Below are positions 16,321 to 25,335 of a stretch of 64,000 nucleotides of DNA, one piece after another. This DNA comes from G963556115 sp963678205 (lineage in GTDB: Bacteria > Planctomycetota > SZUA-567), in NCBI GenBank assembly GCA_963678205.1, contig OY782760.1:2728001-2792000 (forward strand), read 5' to 3'. Below the pieces are notes generated by a model. That model had not been told where the DNA came from. It saw only the letters and a list, made by a program, of their open reading frames with translations, and ran no database searches. The position numbers and the translations under genes were made by a program. Within the stretch, counting starts at the first letter, position 1. Each line of letters begins with the position of its first letter.

Positions 16321-16593
16321 CTACTCAAAAATATTCTTTACTACTGCGTTCCAATTTGATAATGTTTCATGATTAATGCGATAATGCACAAAATATCCTC
16401 GCTTATCAGCTATCACCAGATCAGCGCTTCTTAGTATCCGTAAATGCTGAGAAACAGCTGCTGGAGAAATACACAGATTCTTTGCCAAAGCATTAACGCA
16501 TAAAGTTCTACCCTTTAGCAACTCAATCATTTTAATCCGAGTATCAACCGACAAAACCTTGAACACCTCAGCAATTCTCACACTATCGCACAA
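16321..16593 (-). CDS. ArsR/SmtB-family metal-responsive repressor
   Basis: The winged helix is clear: EVFKVLSVDTRIKMIELLKG, LAKNLCISPAAVSQHLRILR (recognition helix) and GYFVHYRI (wing). ArsR proteins leave DNA when bound by As, Zn, Cd or similar. Cys residues occur near the N-terminus (LCD) and in RTLCVNAL, at the helix that carries metal ligands in ArsR itself, so metal sensing is plausible but the metal is unknown. I chose TTG 16593, after an AGGTG ribosome site, because a consensus promoter (TTGACA at 16651-16656) and the operator-like box lie directly upstream. The longer frames starting at 16626 or 16656 would overlap them. Length is then 90 aa. Confidence 0.85.
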   Translation of the reverse strand: MCDSVRIAEVFKVLSVDTRIKMIELLKGRTLCVNALAKNLCISPAAVSQHLRILRSADLVIADKRGYFVHYRINHETLSNWNAVVKNIFE

Positions 16594-16608
16594 ATCACAC
16601 CTCAATCT

Positions 16609-16656
16609 AATTAAGTAAGTATGCATATACTTTACTAAAAAATCACATTTTGTCAA
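16609..16656 (-). promoter_or_regulatory. arsR promoter and operator-like box
   Basis: On the minus strand TTGACA (16651-16656) is followed after 16 bases by TAAAGT (16629-16634). The box at 16609-16632 overlaps this -10 and contains the 6-4-6 inverted repeat AAGTAT-ATGC-ATACTT, which is the size expected for an ArsR/SmtB site. A second copy of the box precedes the Cys-rich gene. Confidence 0.6.
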
Positions 16657-16729
16657 TCAAAACTTTAAATTCCACAACAACTATTTCCCACCCATTACAA
16701 CCCACTTCTAAAACAGCCCCCTTAAAGCA

Positions 16730-17068
16730 TTACTCTTCCTTCATCCCCTTATTATACTTTACCAATACAGCTTCATATGTACTGTAAATTCGTTCGAAGT
16801 GTACACCTTTAAAATGGTGACTCTGTCGATGTTTTATTACGTACATCAATCCCATCCGGCCAATGCCCCTCATACCAGAACCATGGTACCTTACCTCAAT
16901 GCAAGGACAACTTTTTGAGAATTCAGACATTACTCTAAGATTTTTCTCAGAGTTTACCATTACATCCGACCAATAATTATCAGAATCATACTCCCTGCTA
17001 CTCATTTCGACATAAAACCTCTTCGCCAATCTTATCTTCTCATAGCCTGAATCAAAAATAATTACCAT
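16730..17068 (-). CDS. Hypothetical protein, 112 aa
   Basis: An open frame begins with ATG 17068 and has a fairly balanced composition. It includes SCPCIEVRYHGSGMRGIGRM and KHRQSHHFKGVHFERIYSTY. There is no clear ribosome site, signal peptide or membrane segment. I recognise no family. The Cys pair and several His residues could suggest metal binding, but this is weak. It lies upstream of arsR on the same strand. It may be a real accessory gene or a remnant. Confidence 0.4.
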   Translation of the reverse strand: MVIIFDSGYEKIRLAKRFYVEMSSREYDSDNYWSDVMVNSEKNLRVMSEFSKSCPCIEVRYHGSGMRGIGRMGLMYVIKHRQSHHFKGVHFERIYSTYEAVLVKYNKGMKEE

Positions 17069-18408
17069 TATCTGAGGCTAACTACTCACTACCACCTTAT
17101 CCAAACCACCGACCAACTACTCCAACCCTTTTTTGCACAAAAAATTATTTTACCATAAACAACACAGCTACACCCTAATTCCAAAACTATCATACACTTA
17201 AAAATCAAAATCCCCTTATCAAAAAACAACACTAACAAACCACTAATATCACACTACAAAATATACAAAACTCATACTCAACAAATGCCCTCTATTAGAG
17301 CACAGAAAAACAGCCCAACAAACTGACGGTTCAAAAGCGCAACACAACCACCAATAAAAACGCCTTTAGGCTCTACACAAATTAACTATCTTTAATTATT
17401 AAGACATCCTACTTAAAAATATTTTTTCGTCAACAAAATATCTAATAGAAATTAACTTGTAAAATATTTAACATTGGTATAATTTATTCACAATTTCAAA
17501 TTACAAAAAAAACACCCGAGAATCCTTTAAATTGTACATACATAAATTTAATTACATACTCCTAAGATGCTATATAAATTACACTATATCTATAATCTTT
17601 TTTTTGCTGACTTAATATTTTCAATCTATCAAAACTCTCAATAAAACCTATTATAAAAAACTATCTTAACCACAGTTTAACATATAACTTAATCAAAGTC
17701 ATATTGCCCTAAACCTTAAACACTAAATCTTAAAAGTCATTGCAATCGTAGTGTTACAAGATGCCTGTAATTAATCCTTAAGCCAATGACATGCACAGAA
17801 TGTACAAAGAAATTAAGATCTTAAAACAAGCAATAATGTTTTGCACAAATAAAATTCAGCGTATTTATTACTCATTATTTTGTAAGCACCTCATCAATGA
17901 ATAAAGCATGCTTAGATTAATTATCATATAGCTGAATATCCAGTAATAAGTATGAGTGCTGCTCTAATAGGGAGTAGAAGTAGCTATTACCAATATCAAA
18001 TAAGACGACAATATCAGTTTATAATATAAAATATTCATACAAAGCACATTTCATATGAGTTCTTCAGTCATATATGCCTATAGTTAGCACATGAAGGTTA
18101 TATAAGTAATTTCAAAATTTTACTTACTGTCAGAAATTATGCATAACATTATGCATAAAACACCATATTATGTATATAAACAAAACACTGTTCTTCAGTA
18201 CCAGAGAATTTTCAAGTATTGTTAAATCCAAATAAAAAGCTAAACACAAATTATACTACCTCAACTAAAGACTTAAAATAACTGGTAATATTATATATAT
18301 CAAGAAATCAAAATAATTTATACATTTCATAGTCCTAAAACACTTGGTTTACAGGAAAATTGTGCTCAATTCTTAAGCTCTGTATAAATATGAGTTAATT
18401 CATATAGT
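17069..18408. other. Gene-free AT-rich region
   Basis: Here 1.3 kb has no convincing gene, RNA or terminator on either strand. Frames are short and full of stops. One local direct repeat (TATGCATAA twice, near 18140-18160) is visible. With the transposase fragments that follow, it looks like eroded accessory DNA. Confidence 0.5.
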
Positions 18409-18522
18409 ATGAGAAATCCTGTTGAACAACGTAATCGACTAGGGAAATTAATGTTTTATAGTGATATAGGTAGCCATTATAACAGAAATAAATTTCCCGA
18501 TTATCTATTACGAAAGCTATGA
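18409..18522 (+). pseudogene. Fragment of an IS3-like transposase catalytic domain
   Basis: The frame from ATG 18409 gives 37 residues, including KLMFYSDIGSHYNRNKFPDY. This resembles the second-Asp segment of IS3 OrfB (HSDRGSQYTS..F...L). The later SMS..G...DN..E segment is not found downstream, and no upstream half is visible. It is a dead fragment. Confidence 0.45.
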
Positions 18523-18598
18523 ACAGTGCATAAGTTTAAAAATAGTTCATACAATTTATCATGCTCATGAACCAGGTTTTAGAAGAATTAAATTCTAA

Positions 18599-18793
18599 TT
18601 TATCCAAAGTAAAGCTTTAACTATATTTAAGAGGCCAGATCGTAGTATTAGTTATACTAAGACATTCAATAATAATGTAAAATTAATCACACTTAGAATA
18701 TTTCAGCCAACAGAGTATAAGAAGAAACACGAAATAATGCGTAAAAAGTTAAAGAGAAATGCAGCATATTTCCATATCACTACAACTACATAA
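18599..18793 (+). pseudogene. Start-less open stretch, possible gene remnant
   Basis: 64 codons are free of stops, unusual for this region. They include ALTIFKRPDRSISYTKTFNN and TEYKKKHEIMRKKLKRNAAY, ending in TAA at 18793. There is no start codon or ribosome site and no family I recognise. It may belong to the same mobile element as the fragment just upstream. The 270 bases that follow, up to the terminator, hold nothing. Confidence 0.25.
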
Positions 18794-19062
18794 CCTATAA
18801 ATATTCCGCTATATTAATCATATATACTCTTTATCATAGATTAGGACTAAATATTATACAGTATTTATGCGCCTCTTAGTATTTATAAACAAGCTACTTA
18901 ATAACCATTATGCCTTTTCTTTATAAATACCTAAAATTTGAACACCTCTATTATACTTAAGAAAAGTATACATTTACATAACACTGAATTTCTCTCCCGC
19001 CTATATAACAACTTTATGCATCACACACTTTGTGAACTCAACAGCTAAAAACATAATAAAAA

Positions 19063-19087
19063 AACACTCCCTAAATCAGGGAGTGTT
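19063..19087 (-). terminator. Intrinsic terminator of the ribosomal protein operon
   Basis: A 9-bp stem AACACTCCC/GGGAGTGTT (19063-19071 with 19079-19087) has a 7-nt loop. On the minus strand seven T follow. It lies 23 bases past the rplQ stop. Confidence 0.9.
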
Positions 19088-19109
19088 CAAAACCTTTAAA
19101 AAGGTAAGC

Positions 19110-19520
19110 TTATTCAGCGGCTGCTGTCTCTTCAACAGTTTCTACAACTGTATCAGCAATTTCGCTCTCTACAAGTTCAAAAATAACCTGTGGAGCACCG
19201 TCTCCAATACGAGTTCTAGACAAGTGAAGGATACGAGTGTAACCACCAGGTCTGTCAGCGTAACGAGGAGCAATTTCATTGAACAAACTAGCAACAATGC
19301 TCTTGTTATCTAGTCTAGAAAGAGCAATTCTTCGATGATGCAAAGTGCCTTTTTTAGCTAGAGTTATCATTTTTTCAGCGAATGGACGTGCTTCTTTAGC
19401 CTTAGCAGGAGTAGTAACAATTCTGCCGTGTTCGAATAAAGAGCAAACCATATTACGAAGCATAGCTTTTTTATGCTCTGGTGTGCGGTTGAGGTGACGC
19501 CCGCGTTTCATGTGTCTCAT
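19110..19520 (-). CDS. rplQ: 50S ribosomal protein bL17
   Basis: Signature MRHMKRGRHLNRTPEHKKAML at the N-terminus, then FEHGRIVTTPAKAKEARPFA and RPGGYTRILHLSRTRIGDGA. bL17 sits near the tunnel exit and domain III of 23S rRNA. The protein is 136 aa with an acidic tail (VETVEETAAAE) beyond the usual end. The ribosome site is AAGGAAG. It is the last gene of the operon, after rpoA, the standard order. Confidence 0.97.
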   Translation of the reverse strand: MRHMKRGRHLNRTPEHKKAMLRNMVCSLFEHGRIVTTPAKAKEARPFAEKMITLAKKGTLHHRRIALSRLDNKSIVASLFNEIAPRYADRPGGYTRILHLSRTRIGDGAPQVIFELVESEIADTVVETVEETAAAE

Positions 19521-19563
19521 GGCTCTTCCTTATAATTTATATCACAAATTAATAATTTAAAAT

Positions 19564-20559
19564 TTAAACATCCATACCAAACGAAATACCACGTTCAGCG
19601 AGTTTCATCTTAATTTCTTTCAGACTAGTCTTACCAAAGTTACGTACTTGCAACATATCAGACTCATTTCTACAAACAAGATCTCTAATAGTCTTAATAC
19701 CTTCAGCAGATAGACAGTTAGCTGCACGGACACTTGGGTCAAGCACACTAACAGGTTGATCAAGCTTCTCTGCAAGCTCATTATCAACCGGAGCAATATC
19801 CTGAGTTTCTTCACTGACACCCGGAGTTTCATGAGGTACTTCAACACCAATTTCGTTAAACTTAACAATTGGGTTGATATGCTTTCTCAAAATAATACCA
19901 GCTTCAACAATTGCATCCTCAGGAGTAATAGTACCATCAGTCCAAATCTCAAGAACAAGCTTATCATAGTTGGTCATCTTACCAACACGAGTTTCTTCAA
20001 CTCTCCATCTTGCTCTTCTAATAGGAGAGAAAGAAGCATCCAATGGTATAACTCCAACATCAGAATTAATTTCCCAAGGGAAATCTTCACTTCTCACGTA
20101 TCCTCTACCTTTTCTGAATTCAATTTCAGCATTAAAGGAAGTATTATCATCGACAATTTCGCAGATTACATGATCAGGATTAGCAACTTTAAGGTTAGTA
20201 GCACCCATTAGATCGCCAGCAGTAACAGTTCCTTTGCCAGTCTTCTCAATCTTTAAAATTTCAGCGCCTCTTCCAAGGTAGTTTACTAAAATCCCCTTAA
20301 CATTTAGCGCAATATTAATGACATCTTCATAAACACCAGGTATAGATGCAAATTCATGCATAACACCTTCAATTTTCATAGATACTGGTGCGGTACCTTC
20401 TAACGAGCTAAGCAAGATACGCCTTAAGGAGTTTCCTATTGTAATTCCGAAACCACGTTCAAATGGTTCGATTAAAAATTTACCATAACTTTCAGATTTT
20501 GAAGCTTCATCAACAGTAACTTGAGTAGGAAGTTCAAAACCTTTCCAGCGTATACGCAT
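19564..20559 (-). CDS. rpoA: DNA-directed RNA polymerase alpha subunit
   Basis: Alpha dimers seed polymerase assembly and their C-terminal domains touch UP elements and activators. The N-terminal assembly domain has FLIEPFERGFGITIGNSLRR and LLSSLEGTAPVSMKIEGV; the C-terminal domain has LDPSVRAANCLSAEGIKTIR and VRNFGKTSLKEIKMKLAERG. At 331 aa it is full length. ATG 20559 follows AAAGGAGAATATAA. rpsD, which often lies between rpsK and rpoA, is absent. The 98-base gap to rpsK contains no gene. Confidence 0.98.
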   Translation of the reverse strand: MRIRWKGFELPTQVTVDEASKSESYGKFLIEPFERGFGITIGNSLRRILLSSLEGTAPVSMKIEGVMHEFASIPGVYEDVINIALNVKGILVNYLGRGAEILKIEKTGKGTVTAGDLMGATNLKVANPDHVICEIVDDNTSFNAEIEFRKGRGYVRSEDFPWEINSDVGVIPLDASFSPIRRARWRVEETRVGKMTNYDKLVLEIWTDGTITPEDAIVEAGIILRKHINPIVKFNEIGVEVPHETPGVSEETQDIAPVDNELAEKLDQPVSVLDPSVRAANCLSAEGIKTIRDLVCRNESDMLQVRNFGKTSLKEIKMKLAERGISFGMDV

Positions 20560-20657
20560 TTATATTCTCCTTTTTAGCAGTTATATGACAATTTAATATA
20601 ACTGTGAGTCAACTAGGAACAGGGCGACCACGTACTATATACAGTTAAATTATAAAA

Positions 20658-21041
20658 CTATACACGACGACGTTTACGCGGACGACAACCATTATGAGGA
20701 AGAGGAGTTACATCCTCGATAGCTTTGATTGTCAAACCTGCAGCCTGTAGACCTCTAATAGCACTTTCTCTACCACCACCAGGACCTTTAACTTGAACTT
20801 CAACTTCACGTAGTCCCATTTTAGTGGCTTTTTCAGCAGCTTGTTCAGCTGTACGCTGAGCAGCAAAAGGAGTGCTTTTTCTACTGTTTAGAAAACCAGA
20901 AGTACCAGCAGATGCCCAAACAAGAGAATTTCCATAAATGTCTGAGATTGTGATAATGGTGTTATTGAAAGTAGCTTTTACGTGAGCAATACCTTTAGCA
21001 ACACTTTTCTTTACCTTCTTTTTGCGATATTTCTTCGCCAT
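20658..21041 (-). CDS. rpsK: 30S ribosomal protein uS11
   Basis: Family signatures are AHVKATFNNTIITISDIYGN, SAGTSGFLNSRKSTPFAAQ and VTPLPHNGCRPRKRRRV. uS11 forms part of the platform and the mRNA exit path. The protein is 127 aa, with a Lys-rich N-terminus (AKKYRKKKVKKS). The ribosome site is GGAGC. It lies 37 bases after rpsM in the usual order. Confidence 0.98.
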   Translation of the reverse strand: MAKKYRKKKVKKSVAKGIAHVKATFNNTIITISDIYGNSLVWASAGTSGFLNSRKSTPFAAQRTAEQAAEKATKMGLREVEVQVKGPGGGRESAIRGLQAAGLTIKAIEDVTPLPHNGCRPRKRRRV

Positions 21042-21078
21042 TTTATATGCTCCATTTTATATATAATGATATCAAATA

Positions 21079-21462
21079 CTAACGCATAGCCTTAACACTC
21101 TTCTTACCAGCAACAGTCTTTTTACGACCTTTTCTAGTACGAGCATTTGTTCTTGTACGCTGACCATTTACAGGGAGACCACGACCATGGCGAATACCTC
21201 TGTAACAACCGATTTTCTTGAGACGAATAACATTCTGGTTAATCTGTCTTCTCAATTGACCTTCGATCACGTAATCATTTTCAAGAATACTTGCGATCTG
21301 TTTAAGCTCTGCTTCTGTAAGATCTTTAGCACGCATTCCAAGTTTTAAATCTAATTTTTCACAAATATCAAGTGCAGTTTTTCTTCCAACCCCGTAAATA
21401 TAAGTTAGGGAAATTTCAACAATTTTGTCGTTTGGAATATCAACACCTAAAAGCCTTGGCAT
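21079..21462 (-). CDS. rpsM: 30S ribosomal protein uS13
   Basis: The N-terminal helix-two-turn-helix (RLLGVDIPNDKIVEISLTYI, YGVGRKTALDICE) and the C-terminal tail GRGLPVNGQRTRTNARTRKG identify uS13, which contacts tRNA and the B1 bridges from the small-subunit head. The length is a normal 127 aa, and the ribosome site is AGGAGAG. The gap to rpmJ upstream is 136 bases with no other gene. Confidence 0.98.
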   Translation of the reverse strand: MPRLLGVDIPNDKIVEISLTYIYGVGRKTALDICEKLDLKLGMRAKDLTEAELKQIASILENDYVIEGQLRRQINQNVIRLKKIGCYRGIRHGRGLPVNGQRTRTNARTRKGRKKTVAGKKSVKAMR

Positions 21463-21598
21463 CTATCTCTCCTGTGTTAGTGGCAACCCACTCCTGTAAT
21501 AATACAAATATAGGCAATGAGTATGTACTCAACCATAATCATAAACTATTTATAGGATAGTCATTTTATCTTAACAAACAAGTACTATTAAATTATTT

Positions 21599-21715
21599 TT
21601 ACCCTTGACGCATTTTATGTCTAGGGTTAGCCTTGCATATAACACGAATAATGCCTTTTCTTCTAATAATCTGGCAAGATTCACAGCGTTTTCTTACTGA
21701 TGGTCCTACTTTCAT
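21599..21715 (-). CDS. rpmJ: 50S ribosomal protein bL36
   Basis: This small gene has 38 codons plus a stop, starting at ATG 21715. The product begins MKVGPSVRKRCESCQIIRRK and ends CKANPRHKMRQG. CESC, Cys27 and His33 form the zinc site of the C+ type. bL36 stabilises 23S rRNA near the L7/L12 stalk base. It lies between infA and rpsM, the standard place. Confidence 0.97.
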   Translation of the reverse strand: MKVGPSVRKRCESCQIIRRKGIIRVICKANPRHKMRQG

Positions 21716-21750
21716 TTTACAATCTCCTGCATATTATATAATAATAAATA

Positions 21751-21966
21751 TTAACTTCTATATGTAATTCTGCCTTTTGTTAAGTCATAAGGAGATAATT
21801 CTACTGTCACAGTATCTCCAGGCAAAATTTTAATAAAATGTTGACGCATTTTGCCAGATATATGAGCTAACACTACATGCCCATTCTCAAGTTCAACTCT
21901 AAACCTTGCATTCGGTAAAGCTTCTTTTACAATCCCGTCAACAGGTATTGATTCTTCTTTAGCCAT
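21751..21966 (-). CDS. infA: Translation initiation factor IF-1
   Basis: This is a single OB-fold: IPVDGIVKEALPNARFRVEL, ENGHVVLAHISGKMRQHFIK and ILPGDTVTVELSPYDLTKGR. IF-1 blocks the A site during initiation. ATG 21966 gives the normal 71 aa and lies one base past the map stop, so it is probably coupled to map. The longer frame from 21978 would add MRFN and overlap map. Confidence 0.97.
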   Translation of the reverse strand: MAKEESIPVDGIVKEALPNARFRVELENGHVVLAHISGKMRQHFIKILPGDTVTVELSPYDLTKGRITYRS

Positions 21967-21967
21967 A

Positions 21968-22753
21968 TTAAATCTCACTTAAAACAGAACAACCACTCTC
22001 TGTAATAGCAACTGAATGCTCCCAATGTACAGAAAGACTTTTATCTTTTGTTACAACAGTCCAACCGTCTTTTTTCATTTGAACCTCGGATCTTCCAATA
22101 TTAACCATAGGTTCAATAGCAAGAACAGTTCCAACTGGCAACTCAATATCTAAACCAGAAAGAGTATTTGAAACATAATTAGGAACTTGTGGAGGCTCAT
22201 GCATATCTCTTCCTACTCCATGCCCCACAAATTGCTTTACTACACTCATACCCTCTGATTCAACAACTTCTTGAATCTTTGCGCATATCTCTCTAAGTAT
22301 AACCCCAGGCTTGAGAAGTGCAATAGCTTCATCAAGAGATTTTTTACAAACATCAGAAAGTTTTCTAGCTTCACTACTTACATTTCCAACAAAAAACGTC
22401 CTAGTAGCATCGCCACAAAAACCATCAAGCTTAGTTCCCACATCAATACTAATTATATCTCCATCTTCTAAATAACGCTCATTAGATGGTATACCATGAA
22501 CCACTTCTTCATTAATTGAAGCGCAAATTGATGCAGGAAAAGGTTTTACCCTACGATTATGACTTGGATAGCCTTTAAACGTTGGGATTGCACCATAACT
22601 TCTAATCAAAGACTCAACAGCAGAGTCAATTGCTCCTGTAGAAATTCCCGGCTCAATCATATCCGAAACAAGCTCAAATGCATTTACAATTATATGATTA
22701 GCTTTTCTAAGCTTTTCTATTTCCTGAAAACTTTTAAGTATTGGTCTTTCCAT
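21968..22753 (-). CDS. map: Methionine aminopeptidase, type I
   Basis: This metalloenzyme removes the N-terminal Met from new proteins. Metal ligands are visible in DVGTKLDGFCGDATRTF (two Asp), VGHGVGRDMHE (His), AIEP (Glu) and WEHSVAI (Glu). The catalytic His region is EEVVHGIPS. I chose ATG 22753 (MERPILKSFQEIEKLRKAN), 16 bases after the secY stop, which gives 261 aa. The longer frame to 22816 would overlap secY. No clear ribosome site precedes it, so translation is probably coupled to secY. The order secY-map-infA-rpmJ is common in bacteria. Confidence 0.95.
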   Translation of the reverse strand: MERPILKSFQEIEKLRKANHIIVNAFELVSDMIEPGISTGAIDSAVESLIRSYGAIPTFKGYPSHNRRVKPFPASICASINEEVVHGIPSNERYLEDGDIISIDVGTKLDGFCGDATRTFFVGNVSSEARKLSDVCKKSLDEAIALLKPGVILREICAKIQEVVESEGMSVVKQFVGHGVGRDMHEPPQVPNYVSNTLSGLDIELPVGTVLAIEPMVNIGRSEVQMKKDGWTVVTKDKSLSVHWEHSVAITESGCSVLSEI

Positions 22754-22769
22754 TTTACAAATATGAGGT

Positions 22770-24119
22770 TTATCTTCTACCTCTAACCTTTCCACCACCA
22801 ACACCAAAGCCTTCATAATTTCTCATAAGTAGATAACTCTCAACACGCTGTACGACATCAAGAGCAACACCCACAACAATAAGAAGTCCTGTACCACCTA
22901 ACATTCCTGCTACCGTATAGTCAACCCCAAGTACATTACTAACAAATTGAGGAACTACAGCAACAAATGCAAGGAATACACTACCTGCTAAAGCTATACG
23001 AGTCATTATTTTCTCGAGATGCTCTGCTGTTCTTTTACCTGGTCTAATCCCAGGCATATACATTCCACTCTGCTTCAAATTATCAGCCATTTCAGTCGGA
23101 TTAAATGTTATCGCTGTATAAAAATAACAGAAGAAGACAATAAGTAAAATATATAAAACAGTATACAAATAAGCACCAAAGCCAAAGAAGCTAGATAAAT
23201 GCCAACCAAAATATTCATCAACCCAACTACTTACAAACATTGGTACAGACATAATTGCCTGAGCAAATATAATTGGAATAACACCAGCTTGACATACTCT
23301 TAAAGGTAAAAACTGCTTCTGTTGAGCAACCATTTTTCTACCACGCATCGCTTTAGATGCCTGAACAGCGACCCTTCTTGTACCTAATGTTATCATAACA
23401 ACCGCAAGAGTCATAACAATAAACAAAACAAGAATAATAGCAACTGTAAATGGTGTCATACCATCTGTTTGTCCAAAATTAGCAAAAATATCTTTTAATG
23501 CTCTTGGCATTCTTGATATAATACCGGCCATAATAATAAGAGATATGCCATTACCAATACCAAACTCGTCAATCTGTTCACCAAGCCACATTAAAAATAC
23601 AGTACCAACAGTTAGACTAATTGTTCCGTAAAAATAAAAACTTGCACCACGAGCACTCTCTGCAACAAATGCAGTACCACTCTGTTCAGAAGCACCAATA
23701 AGAAGGCTACAAGCCATTACTGCCTGAACAATACATAACAAGACAGTAGAGACTCTCGTGTACTGATTTATCTTTTTTCTTCCAGCCGCTCCTTCATGAG
23801 CGATTCTAGACAAAGCTGGTACGATTGCAACTAACAACTGAAATATAATAGATGCCGTGATATATGGCATGATTCCCAGACCAAAGAAAGATCCAGAACT
23901 CATAGCACCACCAGACATCATATCAGCCATTGAAAAAATAGTTCCGGCAGCTCCGCCACCAGAAGCCATTTCGCTCATAAAATCACTTAAAGCTTTATAG
24001 TCAATTCCAGGAGTAGGTATAAATTTACCTAAACGAAATACGAGAATCAAAAGCAGTGTAGCTGCGATTTTACCACGTAATTCTTTAACACCCAGAACTT
24101 TCGATAATGTCTCAAACAT
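22770..24119 (-). CDS. secY: Protein translocase subunit SecY
   Basis: SecY is the channel of the Sec translocon. It has 449 aa and about ten membrane segments. Signatures include FRLGKFIPTPGID, PYITASIIFQLLVAIVPALS, LGIMPYITAS, NGISLIIMAGI and the C-terminal cytosolic MPGIRPGKRTAEHLEKI. The plug and pore-ring regions lie in TM2 and the following segments. The C-terminus is a short Gly-rich basic end (GVGGGKVRGRR). It follows rplO by 15 bases; adk, often found after secY, is absent, as I recall for Chlamydia. Confidence 0.98.
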   Translation of the reverse strand: MFETLSKVLGVKELRGKIAATLLLILVFRLGKFIPTPGIDYKALSDFMSEMASGGGAAGTIFSMADMMSGGAMSSGSFFGLGIMPYITASIIFQLLVAIVPALSRIAHEGAAGRKKINQYTRVSTVLLCIVQAVMACSLLIGASEQSGTAFVAESARGASFYFYGTISLTVGTVFLMWLGEQIDEFGIGNGISLIIMAGIISRMPRALKDIFANFGQTDGMTPFTVAIILVLFIVMTLAVVMITLGTRRVAVQASKAMRGRKMVAQQKQFLPLRVCQAGVIPIIFAQAIMSVPMFVSSWVDEYFGWHLSSFFGFGAYLYTVLYILLIVFFCYFYTAITFNPTEMADNLKQSGMYMPGIRPGKRTAEHLEKIMTRIALAGSVFLAFVAVVPQFVSNVLGVDYTVAGMLGGTGLLIVVGVALDVVQRVESYLLMRNYEGFGVGGGKVRGRR

Positions 24120-24134
24120 TGTAATCAGCCTTTA

Positions 24135-24608
24135 TTATTCAGAAGCCTCAGACGATTCTTTCTTAACAACGACAGCTTTACCACCTGCTTTTTCAATTTT
24201 CTCAATAGCAGATTTACTAAAAGCGTCGGCAATTACTGTTAATGCTTTAGTAATTTCACCAGTACCAAGAATCTTGACCAAACCACCTCGGTCAACATTG
24301 ATACCATGTGCAGCAAGTGTCTGTGCATTAACTTCCTCACCAGCCTCAAAGTTGTTTTCGAGCCAACTCAAATTAACAGGAAGATACTCTGTTCTAAAGT
24401 TAGCGTTATTGAATCCTCGCTTTGGAAGTCTCTGACGTAACGGTGACTGTCCACCGATAAATCCTTTCAAGCCACCAGCACCAGAACGTGAGTAATAACC
24501 TTTATGACCTCTACCTGCTGTCTTACCGTTTCCACTAGCAGCACCGCGGCCAATACGTTTTGCACGCTTGTGAGCCTTTACTCTATTATTAACATCTGTA
24601 ATGTTCAT
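24135..24608 (-). CDS. rplO: 50S ribosomal protein uL15
   Basis: Signatures are RAKRIGRGAASGNGKTAGRG, HKGYYSRSGAGGLKGFIGGQ and PLRQRLPKRGFNN. uL15 reaches into 23S rRNA domain II with its Gly-rich N-terminal extension. The product is 157 aa and ends in a charged tail. The ribosome site is AAGGATTT. It follows rpsE by 28 bases, leaving no room for rpmD (uL30), which normally lies here. Confidence 0.97.
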   Translation of the reverse strand: MNITDVNNRVKAHKRAKRIGRGAASGNGKTAGRGHKGYYSRSGAGGLKGFIGGQSPLRQRLPKRGFNNANFRTEYLPVNLSWLENNFEAGEEVNAQTLAAHGINVDRGGLVKILGTGEITKALTVIADAFSKSAIEKIEKAGGKAVVVKKESSEASE

Positions 24609-24636
24609 TGGTATAAATCCTTAATTAGTTAATTGC

Positions 24637-25263
24637 TTATAGCTCAATGCCACGTAAACCTTGAACAATGTCCTTACTTCTCAAACTTTGAAGACCTTGA
24701 AGAGTAGCCTTAACAATATTTCTTGTATTGTTATTACCTACACTCTTAGTAAGTACATTCTTAAGTCCAGCAGCTTCAAGAATAGCCTTTACGGCTGCAC
24801 CAGCAATTACACCCGTACCAGGACGAGCTGGAATAAGTATAACTTTCGACGCACCAAAACGACCAACAATCTGATGTGGAATAGTATCACCTTCAGCAAT
24901 TTGGAAAGACTTTATATCAGTATGTGCAGTTTTAATAGCTTTTTGAATTGCGCCTGGTACCTCTTTAGCCTTAGCATAGCCAATACCAACCTTACCTTTA
25001 CCATTACCAACAGTTACAAGAGCACCAAAGCTTAATCTCCTACCACCCTTCACAGTTGCAGAACAACGATAGATATCGATAAGAGTCTCAGAAAATTCCT
25101 TTGCAGGTCTTTCATCTCTATCACGTCTCTTTTTTCTATCTCTACCTTGTCTTGAGCGATCACGCCTTTGTGGAGCAGGCTTAGACCCAGCACTAGATTT
25201 TTCAGCTGTTTTTGTTACTTCAGGTGCATTGTCTGTAGCACCATCTACATTGTTTTCTGCCAC
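24637..25263 (-). CDS. rpsE: 30S ribosomal protein uS5, with an N-terminal extension
   Basis: The uS5 core begins near residue 58 (FSETLIDIYRCSATVKGGRR) and has SFGALVTVGNGKGKVGIGYA and IPARPGTGVIAGAAVKAILE. uS5 sits at the mRNA entry and affects decoding accuracy. About 55 residues, acidic then rich in Arg, Lys and Asp (RRDRSRQGRDRKKRRDRDER), precede the core. Similar low-complexity extensions occur in some phyla. The start is GTG 25263 after TAGGAGTTAATT. Total length is 208 aa against about 165 usually. Confidence 0.97.
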   Translation of the reverse strand: MAENNVDGATDNAPEVTKTAEKSSAGSKPAPQRRDRSRQGRDRKKRRDRDERPAKEFSETLIDIYRCSATVKGGRRLSFGALVTVGNGKGKVGIGYAKAKEVPGAIQKAIKTAHTDIKSFQIAEGDTIPHQIVGRFGASKVILIPARPGTGVIAGAAVKAILEAAGLKNVLTKSVGNNNTRNIVKATLQGLQSLRSKDIVQGLRGIEL

Positions 25264-25335
25264 AATTAACTCCTAAAAACATAGCCTATAGACTGGTGCT
25301 CTAAGCACTTCAACTATAGAAAAATAAAGATCAAT

